Shown: piece by piece, positions 9,026-18,024 of the stretch
How the letters are laid out: every line of letters starts with the position of its first letter
How positions within the stretch are numbered: the stretch's first letter is position 1
Source of the DNA: Enterobacter sp. JBIWA008
GTDB lineage: Bacteria > Pseudomonadota > Gammaproteobacteria > Enterobacterales > Enterobacteriaceae
Assembly: GCF_019968765.1 (NCBI RefSeq)
Contig: NZ_CP074149.1
Span: 1,550,001 to 1,614,000 of the forward strand
DNA: 64,000 nucleotides
Reading direction: 5' to 3'
Translations under genes and position numbers: made by a program
The notes under the pieces: generated by a model
The model's database searches: none
Told to the model about the DNA's origin: nothing
What the model saw: only the letters and a program-made list of their open reading frames with translations

Positions 9026-9502
9026 ATGGATTTACAGGTCGTACCTACACTGGATACGTTACGTCAATGGCTTGACGATGCCGGAATTACGTTCTTCGAA
9101 TGTGATTCCTGCCAGGCGCTGCATCTGCCTCATATGCAGAATTTCGACGGCATTTTCGATGCCAAAATCGATCTCATTAACGACGTGATTCTTTTCTCTG
9201 CGCTGGCTGAAGTTAAGCCGTCTGCGCTGCTGGCGCTGGCCTCCGACCTGTCAGCGATTAACGCCAGTTCTTTGACGGTGAAAGCATTTCTCGACATACA
9301 GGATGATAATCTGCCAAAACTGGTCGTTTGCCAGTCTTTATTCTCCGGTGCCGGGCTGTCGTTCAAGCAGTTTTCCTGGTTTATGCGCTTGAGCGAAGAG
9401 CAAATTTCGATGGTCATGATGGAAGCTAATGCACACCACCTGCTGTATAGCGCGGAAGATGATGCAGAGAATAATGATGCATCTCCCAATTTTCTTCACT
9501 AA
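9026..9502 (+). CDS. ybjN: YbjN, conserved acidic cytosolic protein
   Basis: 158 residues, as in K-12 (YbjN/type III secretion chaperone-like family). No signal peptide or membrane segment. It is acidic, with an alpha/beta chaperone-like fold expected; the tail is very acidic (EDDAENND). In E. coli its level affects motility, biofilm and stress responses; in Erwinia a homologue suppresses temperature-sensitive mutants. The molecular role is not established. It lies 63 bases after rimK. Confidence 0.92.
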   Translation: MDLQVVPTLDTLRQWLDDAGITFFECDSCQALHLPHMQNFDGIFDAKIDLINDVILFSALAEVKPSALLALASDLSAINASSLTVKAFLDIQDDNLPKLVVCQSLFSGAGLSFKQFSWFMRLSEEQISMVMMEANAHHLLYSAEDDAENNDASPNFLH

Positions 9503-9853
9503 GCCTGTCTGACTTTTGCGCAGTCGCTGCCATAGCGGCTGCAGAAGGCCATTTTTTCTGCTGCTTTTAACCTTTCTTTAAAGAATTTTTCACCTCCCTG
9601 AAGGCCGTTTCGGCTTATCACGTAGACTTAACCTGCATAAAAAATTGATAAAAGGCGTTTTTTCGTCTGGGCTATAGCCGCAGACACGGGCTACAGTTAT
9701 TCTTGCGATGCTTCAAAAAGCGAGCGGAAGCTGCCGGGTAAAGAGGTTTCTTTTTATTTTGAGCAGAGCGACAAACTATGCATGGTTTTTGCATATATCC
9801 AGATTGCACAGTTTTAGTTCGTTTGTTAACGAGCTTTCAGAAGGAATAACACT
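9503..9853. other. ybjN-potF intergenic region
   Basis: 351 bases without a gene. Near the left end is a 9-base-pair hairpin (9520-9542, GCAGTCGCT/AGCGGCTGC) with a T run eleven bases further on, a possible weak ybjN terminator. Near the right end is an inverted repeat TATGCA-N7-TGCATA (9777-9795), about 60 bases before potF, of unknown function. potFGHI belongs to the NtrC regulon in E. coli, but I could not see a convincing sigma-54 promoter. Confidence 0.5.
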
Positions 9854-10966
9854 ATGATCGCCTTGAATAAAAAATGGTTATCGGGTCTGGTTGCGGGTGC
9901 TCTGATGGCCGTCTCTGCCGGCACGCTCGCTGCGGAACAAAAAACGCTGCACGTTTACAACTGGTCTGACTATATTGCGCCGGACACGGTGGCGAATTTT
10001 GAAAAAGAGACCGGGATTAAAGTGGTCTACGACGTTTTTGATTCCAACGAAGTGCTGGAAGGAAAACTGATGGCGGGTAGCACCGGGTTTGACCTCGTGG
10101 TGCCTTCTGCAAGTTTCCTTGAGCGTCAGCTGACGGCAGGCGTCTTCCAGCCGCTGGATAAGAGCAAGTTACCGAACTGGAAAAATCTCGATCCAGAAGT
10201 GCTGAAGCTGGTGGCCAAGCATGACCCGGACAACAAATACGCCATGCCTTACCTGTGGGCGACTACCGGTATCGGCTACAACGTTGATAAAGTCAAAGCG
10301 GTGCTGGGCCCGGACGTCAAGCTGGACAGCTGGGACGTGGTGTTGAAGCCGGAAAATCTTGAGAAGCTGAAAAGCTGCGGCGTCTCATTCCTCGATGCGC
10401 CGGAAGAGATTTTCGCCACCGTGCTGAACTACCTGGGCAAAGACCCGAACAGCAGTAAAGCCGATGATTACACCGGCCCGGCGACCGATCTGCTGCTGAA
10501 GCTGCGTCCAAACATTCGTTACTTCCACTCGTCTCAGTACATTAATGACCTGGCGAACGGCGACATCTGCGTCGCGATCGGCTGGGCAGGGGACGTATGG
10601 CAGGCGGCTAACCGCGCGAAAGAGGCGAAAAACGGCGTGAACGTCTCTTACTTCATTCCGAAAGAGGGGGCGTTGGCCTTCTTTGACGTCTTCGCGATGC
10701 CGGCTGATGCAAAAAACAAAGACGAAGCGTATCAGTTCCTCAACTATCTGATGCGCCCTGAGGTGATCGCCCACATCAGCGACCACGTTTACTACGCGAA
10801 CGGTAATAAGGCCTCCGTGCCGCTGGTAAGCGAAGAAATCCGCAATAACCCGGCTATCTACCCGCCAGCGGATGTGTTCGCCAAGCTCTTCACCCTGAAA
10901 GTTCAGGATCCAAAAATTGACCGTGTGCGTACCCGCGCGTGGACCAAGGTGAAAAGCGGTAAATAA
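9854..10966 (+). CDS. potF: PotF, periplasmic putrescine-binding protein
   Basis: 370 residues, K-12 length. Signal peptide of 26 residues ending SAGTLAA before EQKTLHVYNWSDY. The YNWSDYI segment and GWAGDVWQ carry residues that bind the diamine in the E. coli structure. It delivers putrescine to the PotG/H/I ABC importer. First gene of potFGHI; a REP element separates it from potG, which may protect the potF message and let the binding protein be made in excess (inference, known from other ABC operons). Confidence 0.97.
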   Translation: MIALNKKWLSGLVAGALMAVSAGTLAAEQKTLHVYNWSDYIAPDTVANFEKETGIKVVYDVFDSNEVLEGKLMAGSTGFDLVVPSASFLERQLTAGVFQPLDKSKLPNWKNLDPEVLKLVAKHDPDNKYAMPYLWATTGIGYNVDKVKAVLGPDVKLDSWDVVLKPENLEKLKSCGVSFLDAPEEIFATVLNYLGKDPNSSKADDYTGPATDLLLKLRPNIRYFHSSQYINDLANGDICVAIGWAGDVWQAANRAKEAKNGVNVSYFIPKEGALAFFDVFAMPADAKNKDEAYQFLNYLMRPEVIAHISDHVYYANGNKASVPLVSEEIRNNPAIYPPADVFAKLFTLKVQDPKIDRVRTRAWTKVKSGK

Positions 10967-10975
10967 CCCTTTGTC

Positions 10976-11006
10976 GTAGGCCGGGCAAGCGAAGCGCCCC
11001 CGGCAA
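10976..11006. repeat. REP element between potF and potG
   Basis: GTAGGCCGGG...CCCCCGGC forms an imperfect hairpin of the enterobacterial REP type. It lies inside the pot operon, between the binding-protein gene and the ATPase gene. Confidence 0.75.
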
Positions 11007-11064
11007 CAGGTGCACCGTTCTGGTGCGCCTGCACCATGATTTGATTTCTGCCGGAGAACACCCC

Positions 11065-12198
11065 GTGAATGACGCCATCCCCCGCCCGCAGGCAAAAGTC
11101 CGTAAAGCGCTGACCCCGCTTCTTGAAATTCGTAACCTCACCAAATCTTTCGATGGCCAGCATGCCGTGGACGACGTCAGCCTGACTATCTATAAAGGCG
11201 AAATTTTTGCCCTTCTGGGGGCTTCTGGCTGCGGCAAATCGACCCTGCTGCGCATGCTGGCCGGTTTTGAACAGCCCACTGCCGGGCAGATAGTGCTCGA
11301 TGGCGTGGATCTCTCCAGCGTGCCGCCGTATCAGCGGCCGATTAACATGATGTTCCAGTCCTACGCGCTGTTTCCGCACATGACGGTGGAGCAGAATATC
11401 GCCTTCGGCCTGAAGCAGGACAAGCTGCCAAAAGCCGAAATTACCGCGCGCGTGGCCGAAATGCTGAGCCTGGTGCACATGCAGGAGTTCGCGAAGCGTA
11501 AACCACACCAGCTCTCTGGCGGCCAGCGCCAGCGCGTGGCCCTGGCCCGCAGTCTGGCAAAACGTCCGAAACTTTTGCTGCTCGACGAACCGATGGGCGC
11601 CCTGGATAAAAAACTGCGCGACCGTATGCAGCTGGAAGTTGTCGATATTCTCGAGCGCGTGGGGGTGACCTGCGTGATGGTCACACACGACCAGGAAGAG
11701 GCGATGACCATGGCCGGACGTATCGCGATCATGAACCGCGGGAAGTTCGTGCAGATTGGCGAGCCGGAAGAGATTTATGAGCATCCGACCACCCGCTACA
11801 GCGCGGAGTTCATCGGCTCGGTTAACGTCTTCGAAGGGCTGCTGAAAGATCGTCAGGAAGATGGCCTGGTCATCGAATCGCCGGGGCTGCAGCATCCGCT
11901 TAAGGTCGATCCGGATAACTCCGTGGTGGATAACGTGCCGGTCTACGTCGCGCTGCGCCCGGAGAAGATCATGCTCTGTGAAGACCCGCCTGCCGATGGC
12001 TATAACTTTGCCGTGGGCGAAGTGGTGCACATTGCCTATCTGGGCGATCTGTCCATCTACCACGTGCGCCTGAAAAGCGGGCAGATGCTCAGCGCGCAGC
12101 TACAGAACGAACATCGCTATCGCAAAGGCCAGCCAACATGGGGCGACGAAGTGCGCCTGTGCTGGGATGCTGACAGTTGCGTTGTGCTGACGGTATAA
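11065..12198 (+). CDS. potG: PotG, putrescine ABC transporter ATPase
   Basis: 377 residues with a GTG start at 11065 after CCGGAG; VNDAIPRPQAKVRKALTP matches the K-12 start. ABC motifs in order: Walker A GASGCGKST, Q-loop MFQSYALFPHMTV, signature LSGGQRQR, Walker B LLLLDEPMGALD, H-loop VTHDQEEA. After residue about 260 comes the TOBE regulatory domain. It hydrolyses ATP at the inner face of the membrane to drive putrescine uptake. It precedes potH by 10 bases. Confidence 0.97.
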   Translation: MNDAIPRPQAKVRKALTPLLEIRNLTKSFDGQHAVDDVSLTIYKGEIFALLGASGCGKSTLLRMLAGFEQPTAGQIVLDGVDLSSVPPYQRPINMMFQSYALFPHMTVEQNIAFGLKQDKLPKAEITARVAEMLSLVHMQEFAKRKPHQLSGGQRQRVALARSLAKRPKLLLLDEPMGALDKKLRDRMQLEVVDILERVGVTCVMVTHDQEEAMTMAGRIAIMNRGKFVQIGEPEEIYEHPTTRYSAEFIGSVNVFEGLLKDRQEDGLVIESPGLQHPLKVDPDNSVVDNVPVYVALRPEKIMLCEDPPADGYNFAVGEVVHIAYLGDLSIYHVRLKSGQMLSAQLQNEHRYRKGQPTWGDEVRLCWDADSCVVLTV

Positions 12199-12208
12199 GG
12201 AGCGGCAA

Positions 12209-13162
12209 ATGAGTGCACTTGAACCTCCAGCCCGCGTAGAAAAGCCGGGCGGCTTTGCCCACTGGCTGACGCGCATGCAGATGAAACACGGCCGCAAGCT
12301 GGTGATCGCCATGCCATACGTGTGGCTGATCCTGCTGTTCCTGCTGCCGTTCCTGATTGTTTTCAAGATAAGCCTGGCGGAAATGGCGCGGGCGATCCCG
12401 CCCTATACCAACCTGCTGGACTGGGCTGACGGGCAGCTGACGCTGACGCTGAATCTCGGCAACTTCCTCCAGCTCACCGACGACCCGCTCTATTTCGAAG
12501 CGTATTTGCAGTCGCTGCAGGTGGCGGCGATCTCGACGCTTTGCTGCCTGGTGATGGGCTACCCGCTCGCGTGGGCGGTGGCGCACAGCAAACCGTCGAC
12601 GCGTAACATCCTGCTGCTGCTGGTGATCCTGCCGTCGTGGACCTCGTTCCTGATCCGCGTTTACGCCTGGATGGGGATCCTGAAAAACAACGGCGTGCTG
12701 AACAACTTTCTGATGTGGTTAGGCGTTATCGATCAGCCGCTGACGATCCTGCACACCAACCTCGCGGTCTATATCGGCATTGTGTACGCCTATCTGCCGT
12801 TTATGGTGCTACCGATCTACACGGCGCTGACGCGTATCGATTACTCGCTGGTGGAAGCGTCGCTCGATCTCGGCGCCCGTCCGTTAAAAACCTTCTTCAG
12901 CGTCATTGTCCCGCTGACCAAAGGTGGGATTATCGCCGGGTCAATGCTGGTCTTTATCCCGGCGGTGGGGGAGTTTGTGATCCCGGAACTGCTCGGCGGG
13001 CCGGACAGCATCATGATTGGCCGCGTGCTGTGGCAGGAGTTCTTCAATAACCGCGACTGGCCGGTGGCGTCGGCGGTGGCGATTGTCATGTTGCTGCTGC
13101 TGATCGTCCCGATCATGTGGTTCCACAAGCATCAGCAGAAACAGATGGGAGATCACGGATGA
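12209..13162 (+). CDS. potH: PotH, putrescine ABC transporter permease
   Basis: 317 residues, six predicted membrane helices after a cytosolic N-terminus of about 30 residues. The EAA loop, which contacts PotG, is EASLDLGARPLKTFFSVIVPLTKGG at about 215-240. AAGGAGCGGCAA before the ATG is a strong ribosome site. It pairs with PotI to form the channel. Its last four bases overlap the potI start (ATGA), so the two are translationally coupled. Confidence 0.97.
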   Translation: MSALEPPARVEKPGGFAHWLTRMQMKHGRKLVIAMPYVWLILLFLLPFLIVFKISLAEMARAIPPYTNLLDWADGQLTLTLNLGNFLQLTDDPLYFEAYLQSLQVAAISTLCCLVMGYPLAWAVAHSKPSTRNILLLLVILPSWTSFLIRVYAWMGILKNNGVLNNFLMWLGVIDQPLTILHTNLAVYIGIVYAYLPFMVLPIYTALTRIDYSLVEASLDLGARPLKTFFSVIVPLTKGGIIAGSMLVFIPAVGEFVIPELLGGPDSIMIGRVLWQEFFNNRDWPVASAVAIVMLLLLIVPIMWFHKHQQKQMGDHG

Positions 13163-14004
13163 ACAACTTACCGGTAGTGCGCTCCCCGTGGCGAATTGCG
13201 ATCCTCGTTATCGGTTTTACCTTCCTGTATGCGCCGATGCTGATGCTGGTGATTTACTCGTTCAACAGCTCCAAACTGGTGACGGTCTGGGCGGGTTGGT
13301 CGACGCGCTGGTACAGCGAGCTGTTCCACGATGATGCGATGATGAGCGCGGTGGGGCTGAGCCTGACCATTGCGGCCCTGGCGGCCACGATGGCCTGTGT
13401 TCTGGGTACCATCGCCGCGCTGGTGATGGTGCGCTTCGGACGTTTTCGCGGTTCGAACGGGTTCGCCTTTATGATCACCGCGCCGCTGGTCATGCCGGAC
13501 GTGATCACCGGTCTCGCGCTGCTGCTGCTGTTCGTGGCCCTGGCGCATGCCATCGGCTGGCCGGCGGACCGCGGCATGCTCACCATCTGGCTGGCGCACG
13601 TCACCTTCTGTACGGCCTACGTAGCGGTGGTGATCTCCTCGCGCATGCGCGAGCTGGATCGCTCGATTGAAGAGGCGGCGATGGATCTTGGCGCGACGCC
13701 GCTGAAGGTCTTTTTCATCATCACTCTGCCGATGATTATGCCAGCGGTAATCTCCGGCTGGCTGCTGGCGTTTACGCTGTCGCTGGACGATCTGGTTATC
13801 GCCAGCTTTGTCTCCGGCCCGGGGGCGACGACCCTGCCGATGCTGGTCTTCTCCAGCGTGCGCATGGGGGTTAACCCGGAGATTAACGCCCTGGCCTCTA
13901 TCATCCTCGGCGTGGTCGGAATTGTCGGATTTATCGCCTGGTATTTGATGGCGCGCGCGGAAAAGCAGCGCGTGCGCGATATCCAGCGTGCAAGACGCGG
14001 CTGA
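13159..14004 (+). CDS. potI: PotI, putrescine ABC transporter permease
   Basis: 281 residues, K-12 length, starting at the ATG that overlaps the potH stop. Six hydrophobic segments; EAA loop EAAMDLGATPLKVFFIITLPMIMPA. Second half of the transmembrane channel for putrescine. Last gene of potFGHI: a strong terminator starts 22 bases after the stop. Confidence 0.97.
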   Translation: MNNLPVVRSPWRIAILVIGFTFLYAPMLMLVIYSFNSSKLVTVWAGWSTRWYSELFHDDAMMSAVGLSLTIAALAATMACVLGTIAALVMVRFGRFRGSNGFAFMITAPLVMPDVITGLALLLLFVALAHAIGWPADRGMLTIWLAHVTFCTAYVAVVISSRMRELDRSIEEAAMDLGATPLKVFFIITLPMIMPAVISGWLLAFTLSLDDLVIASFVSGPGATTLPMLVFSSVRMGVNPEINALASIILGVVGIVGFIAWYLMARAEKQRVRDIQRARRG

Positions 14005-14026
14005 AGGATTTAAAATTTCCAGTGAT

Positions 14027-14055
14027 GTGCCGCGCATGACGCGGCACTGTTTTTC
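14027..14055 (+). terminator. Terminator of potFGHI
   Basis: Perfect stem GTGCCGCG-CATGA-CGCGGCAC followed by TGTTTTTC. Confidence 0.88.
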
Positions 14056-14069
14056 AGGGAAGTAAAACA

Positions 14070-14543
14070 TTGGGATTATTAAAAAAATCACGTACTACGC
14101 ACGCGCGTCCTAACGTACCTGCACTGGTTCAGGTGGCGGCACTCGCCATTATTATGATCCGCTGCCTCGATGTGCTGATGATTCTGAACACCCTGGGCGT
14201 GCGCGGCATCGGTGAATTCATTCACCGCAGCGTGCAGACGTGGAATCTGACGCTGGTCTTTTTGAGCAGCCTGGTGCTGGTGTTTATCGAGATCTACTGC
14301 GCATTTTCGCTGATCAAAGGGCGCAACTGGGCGCGCTGGGTCTATCTGCTGACGCAAATTACCGCCGCAAGCTATCTGTGGGCCGCCTCGCTGGGATACG
14401 GCTACCCGGAGCTGTTCAGCATTGCCGGTGAATCCAAACGCGAGATCCTGCGCGCGCTGTTTATGCAAAAACTCCCGGACATGCTGGTTCTGTCCCTGCT
14501 TTTTATCCCCGCCTCCAGTCGGCGGTTCTTCCGCCTGCAATAA
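14070..14543 (+). CDS. ybjO: YbjO, inner-membrane protein (TTG start)
   Basis: 157 residues (162 in K-12). Start taken as TTG at 14070 (MGLLKKSRTT) after CAGGGAAG; no ATG fits better. Four hydrophobic segments: ALVQVAALAIIMIRCLDVLMIL, TLVFLSSLVLVFIEIYCAF, WVYLLTQITAASYLWAASLGYG and PDMLVLSLLFIPA. DUF2593 family, function unknown. It lies between the pot operon terminator and rlmC; the putative rlmC -10 box is right after its stop codon. Confidence 0.88.
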   Translation: MGLLKKSRTTHARPNVPALVQVAALAIIMIRCLDVLMILNTLGVRGIGEFIHRSVQTWNLTLVFLSSLVLVFIEIYCAFSLIKGRNWARWVYLLTQITAASYLWAASLGYGYPELFSIAGESKREILRALFMQKLPDMLVLSLLFIPASSRRFFRLQ

Positions 14544-14547
14544 TGTG

Positions 14548-14553
14548 TATAAT
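14548..14553 (+). promoter_or_regulatory. Putative -10 box of rlmC
   Basis: A perfect TATAAT 31 bases before the rlmC start. The -35 region would fall in the last codons of ybjO (TTCTTC-like) and is weak. Confidence 0.45.
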
Positions 14554-14583
14554 CGCAGCCCTCGTGATTCTTAAGGTTTTCAT

Positions 14584-15711
14584 ATGCAGTGCGCACTCTA
14601 TGACGCCGGACGCTGCCGCTCCTGTCAGTGGATAGAACAGCCGGTCTCTCAACAACTCACCGCCAAAATGGCCGACCTGCAACAGCTGCTGGCAGCTCAC
14701 GCGGTGGGCGAGTGGTGCGCACCCGTCAGCGGTCCGGAGCAGGGCTTTCGTAATAAAGCCAAAATGGTGGTCAGCGGCAGCGTTGAAAAACCGCTGCTGG
14801 GAATGTTGAACCGTGACGGCACGCCGGAAGACTTAACCGACTGCCCGCTGTATCCCACCTCGTTTGAGCCCGTCTTTGCCGCACTGAAACCGTTTATTGC
14901 GCGTGCAGGGTTAACGCCTTACAACGTCGCCCGCAGGCGCGGCGAGCTGAAATACCTTCTGCTGACCGAAAGCCAACTCGACGGGGGCATGATGCTGCGC
15001 TTCGTGCTGCGCTCGGAAGCCAAGCTGGAGCAGCTGCGCGCGGCGCTGCCGTGGCTGCAGGAACAGCTGCCGCAGCTGAAGGTCATTACGGCAAACGTTC
15101 AGCCGGTGCATATGGCGATCATGGAAGGGGAGAAAGAGATTTTCTTCACCGACCAGCACGCGCTGGCCGAAAGCTTCAACGGCGTGCCGCTGTGGATCCG
15201 CCCGCAAAGCTTCTTCCAGACTAACCCGACCGTGGCAAGCAGCCTGTACGCCACCGCCCGCGACTGGGTACGTGCGTTAAACATCCAGCATATGTGGGAT
15301 CTCTTCTGCGGCGTGGGCGGCTTTGGCCTGCACTGCGCCACGCCCGGGATGCAGCTTACCGGAATTGAGATCTCTGCCGAAGCGATTGCCTGCGCGAAAC
15401 AATCCGCTGCCGAGCTGGGCCTGACGAATCTGCGCTTCCAGGCGCTCGACTCCACGCAGTTCGCCACCGGCCAGGGCAACGTGCCGGAGCTGGTGCTGGT
15501 CAACCCGCCGCGCCGCGGCATCGGGAATGTGCTGTGCGACTACCTGAGCCAGATGGCGCCGGAGTACATCATCTATTCCAGCTGCAACGCGCAGACCATG
15601 GCGAAAGACATCGCTCAACTACCGGGCTACCGCGTTGAACGCGTTCAGCTTTTCGATATGTTTCCGCACACCGCCCATTATGAAGTGCTGACGTTGCTCG
15701 TAAAATCTTAA
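14584..15711 (+). CDS. rlmC: RlmC, 23S rRNA (uracil-747-C5)-methyltransferase
   Basis: 375 residues, K-12 length. N-terminal iron-sulfur cysteines appear in [19 protein letters not shown] (Cys3, Cys11, Cys14) with a fourth in [13 protein letters not shown]-binding motif [14 protein letters not shown]; catalytic nucleophile region [19 protein letters not shown] in [10 protein letters not shown]. It methylates U747 of 23S rRNA with S-adenosylmethionine. AAGG eight bases before the ATG serves as the ribosome site. In K-12 artJ follows directly downstream; here a two-component system lies in between. Confidence 0.96.
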   Translation: MQCALYDAGRCRSCQWIEQPVSQQLTAKMADLQQLLAAHAVGEWCAPVSGPEQGFRNKAKMVVSGSVEKPLLGMLNRDGTPEDLTDCPLYPTSFEPVFAALKPFIARAGLTPYNVARRRGELKYLLLTESQLDGGMMLRFVLRSEAKLEQLRAALPWLQEQLPQLKVITANVQPVHMAIMEGEKEIFFTDQHALAESFNGVPLWIRPQSFFQTNPTVASSLYATARDWVRALNIQHMWDLFCGVGGFGLHCATPGMQLTGIEISAEAIACAKQSAAELGLTNLRFQALDSTQFATGQGNVPELVLVNPPRRGIGNVLCDYLSQMAPEYIIYSSCNAQTMAKDIAQLPGYRVERVQLFDMFPHTAHYEVLTLLVKS

Positions 15712-15783
15712 ACAAAATGTGAACTCTTCATCCCGGCGAAATCAGGTAAGCTTACGTCATAAGACATGAATAAAGGTTTACCC

Positions 15784-16491
15784 ATGAAGCAGATCCTGCT
15801 GGTGGAAGACGACCACGATATCGCGGCGCTTCTGCGACTCAATTTAGAAGACGAAGGCTACTCCATCGCCCACGAGCCCGACGGGGGCAAGGCCTTACTG
15901 CGTCTTGAAAAACAGCCGTGGGATGCGGTGATCCTCGACCTGATGCTGCCCAGCGTTGACGGTCTGGAGATTTGCCGCCGAATCCGTCAGATGACGCGCT
16001 ACCTGCCGGTGATCATCATCAGCGCCCGCAGCAGCGAAACCGACCGCATCACCGGGCTGGAAACCGGCGCCGATGATTATCTGGCTAAGCCGTTTTCGGT
16101 GCAGGAGTTAATTGCGCGCATCAAAGCGCTGTTCCGCCGCCAGCAGGCGATGGGGCAGGCGCAAACCGACGGTCAAATTCAGGCCCACGGTCTGACCATC
16201 GATCCGCTGGCGCGCAGCGTGCTGCTTCATGGCCAGGTGGTGGATCTCACTCCGCGCGAATTTGAGCTGCTGTACTTTTTTGCCCGTCATCCTGGCGAGG
16301 TCTTTTCTCGTCTGGCGCTGCTGGAGCAGGTCTGGGGCTATCAGCACGAAGGCTATGAGCACACGGTTAACACCCATATCAACCGCCTGCGCATCAAGGT
16401 TGAGAAGGACGCCGCCGAGCCGGAGATTATTCGCACCGTCTGGGGCAAGGGCTATAAATTTGCGGAGCCAAATCATGATGCGCCGCTTTAG
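15784..16491 (+). CDS. OmpR/PhoB-family response regulator, partner of the downstream kinase
   Basis: 235 residues from the ATG at 15784, preceded by AAAGG; an in-frame ATG 18 bases earlier has no ribosome site. Receiver domain 1-120: acidic pocket Glu8-Asp9-Asp10, phospho-acceptor Asp52 in VILDLMLP, and Lys in DYLAKPF. The DNA-binding winged helix follows (VVDLTPREFELLYFFARHPGEVFSR, with VNTHINRLRIKVE as recognition helix and VWGKGYKF as wing). It overlaps the kinase gene by 17 bases. The pair is absent from this place in K-12; its signal and targets cannot be told from the sequence. Confidence 0.93.
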   Translation: MKQILLVEDDHDIAALLRLNLEDEGYSIAHEPDGGKALLRLEKQPWDAVILDLMLPSVDGLEICRRIRQMTRYLPVIIISARSSETDRITGLETGADDYLAKPFSVQELIARIKALFRRQQAMGQAQTDGQIQAHGLTIDPLARSVLLHGQVVDLTPREFELLYFFARHPGEVFSRLALLEQVWGYQHEGYEHTVNTHINRLRIKVEKDAAEPEIIRTVWGKGYKFAEPNHDAPL

Positions 16492-17944
16492 CCTGAGCCA
16501 GCGCCTGACGCTGCTGTTTATCCTGCTGATGATGCTCTGCGCCACCGTCGCCTGCGCGGTACAGCTCTACACCAGTACGCAGTACGGTAACGCGATGGTG
16601 CAGCGGCTGTCGGGCGGGCTGGCGCAGCAGATCGTTCAGCGCGAACCGATTCTGGACGCGCAGGGCAGGGTCGACCGAACGGCACTCAAGCCGCTGTTCG
16701 ATCGGCTAATGACCTTTAATCCGAGCGTTGAGCTGTACGTTGTCTCCCCGGACGGCGATATCCTGGCCGATGCCGCACCGCCGGGCCACATTCAGCGGCA
16801 AAAAATCGACCTGGCACCGGTTCAGACCTTCCTGAGCGGTACCGCCATACCGGTCCTGGGCGACGATCCTCGCAGTCAAAATAAAAAGGTCTTTAGCGCC
16901 ACGCCGCTGCGGCAGGATGGCGAGCTAAAAGGCTATCTGTACATTATCTTGCAGGGCGAGGAGTCAAACGCCCTGGCGGAGATGGCCTGGCACAAGGCGC
17001 TGTGGAGCACGGTGCTGTGGTCATTGCTGTGGGTCGCGCTGTTTGGCCTGTTGGCAGGTTTGCTGGTCTGGTACTGGGTCACGCGCCCGGTAAAAGAGCT
17101 GACGGTGGAGGTCGGCGGGCTGGAGCAGGACAGTATAAGCGCTATCAGGCAGCTGGCCGCTCAGCCGTCGGACGCGGCGGCAAAGGATGAAGTGGCGATC
17201 CTGCGCAACAGTTTTATCGAGCTGGCGCGCAAAATCACCCGCCAGTGGGACCAGCTGGCCGACAGCGATCGTCAGCGCCGGGAGTTTATAGCCAACATCT
17301 CGCACGACTTGCGCACGCCGCTGACCTCACTGCTGGGCTATCTGGAAACCCTGTCGCTAAAATCCGCCACGCTGACGCCGCAGGAGCATCAGCATTATCT
17401 CACCACCGCGCTGCGCCAGGGGCAAAAAGTCCGCCATCTTTCGCAGCAGCTGTTCGAGTTGGCGCGCCTTGAGCACGGCGGCATTAAGCCGCAGCGCGAG
17501 CGTTTCGCGATGGGGGAGTTGATTTCCGACGTGGCGCAGAAGTTTGAGCTCACCGCCCGCACGCGTGAAGTGAATCTGCATATTGACGTCCCGGGACCGC
17601 TGCCGCTGGTGAATGCCGATGTGTCGATGATCGAACGCGTGGTAACCAACCTGCTCGATAACGCGATGCGCCATACGCCAGGCGGCGGGGAAATTCGTCT
17701 GGCGGTCTGGCAGGAGAATGAACAGCTTCAGGTCGAAGTGGCTGACAGCGGAACGGGCGTCGATGCCGCGCTGCGCGACGATCTGTTCCAGCGGCCCTCG
17801 GCGTTGAATACCCAGGCATCGCGGGAGAATCGCGGCGGGTTGGGGCTGTTAATCGTGAAAAGAATGCTGGAGCTGCACGGCGGTGGGATCAGGCTGATGG
17901 AGTCGGCGAGCGGGGCAAGATTCAGGTTTTTCGTGCCGTTGTGA
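16475..17944 (+). CDS. Membrane sensor histidine kinase
   Basis: 489 residues, start ATG at 16475 after GCGGAG, inside the regulator's end. Membrane helix 1 at about 10-30 and helix 2 at about 177-201 enclose a periplasmic sensor domain of about 145 residues (ELYVVSPDGDILAD and KKVFSATPLRQDGELKGYLYIIL suggest a PAS-like/double-Cache fold). HAMP linker at 201-260. HisKA with His277 in ANISHDLRTPLTSLLGYLE. HATPase: N box NLLDNAMRHTP, G1 VADSGTGV, G2 RGGLGLLIVK. A complete orthodox kinase. Its neighbours are the rRNA methylase rlmC and arginine transport genes, neither an obvious clue to the signal. Confidence 0.92.
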   Translation: MMRRFSLSQRLTLLFILLMMLCATVACAVQLYTSTQYGNAMVQRLSGGLAQQIVQREPILDAQGRVDRTALKPLFDRLMTFNPSVELYVVSPDGDILADAAPPGHIQRQKIDLAPVQTFLSGTAIPVLGDDPRSQNKKVFSATPLRQDGELKGYLYIILQGEESNALAEMAWHKALWSTVLWSLLWVALFGLLAGLLVWYWVTRPVKELTVEVGGLEQDSISAIRQLAAQPSDAAAKDEVAILRNSFIELARKITRQWDQLADSDRQRREFIANISHDLRTPLTSLLGYLETLSLKSATLTPQEHQHYLTTALRQGQKVRHLSQQLFELARLEHGGIKPQRERFAMGELISDVAQKFELTARTREVNLHIDVPGPLPLVNADVSMIERVVTNLLDNAMRHTPGGGEIRLAVWQENEQLQVEVADSGTGVDAALRDDLFQRPSALNTQASRENRGGLGLLIVKRMLELHGGGIRLMESASGARFRFFVPL

Positions 17945-17949
17945 GAAAT

Positions 17950-18016
17950 TGCCGGGTGGCGGCTTCGCCTTACCCGGCCTACAGACTACCACCCCCGTAG
18001 GCCGAGCCACCCGGCA
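17950..18016. repeat. Double REP element (BIME) between the sensor kinase and artJ
   Basis: Two REP units in opposite orientation: GCCGGGTGGCGGCTTCGCC...CCCGGCCTAC and GTAGGCCGAGCCACCCGGC. It lies between convergent genes, where it can act as a message stabiliser and terminator. Confidence 0.88.
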
Positions 18017-18024
18017 AAAAAATC

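Noticed and set aside
9777..9853. Sigma-54 promoter or NtrC site for potF
   Set aside because: The TATGCA-N7-TGCATA repeat has the wrong spacing for NtrC, and no GG-N10-GC element fits.
10903..12063. Long open frame of 386 codons antisense to potG
   Set aside because: His/Arg/Gln-rich translation without domains, fully inside a conserved ABC ATPase gene; a codon-bias shadow.
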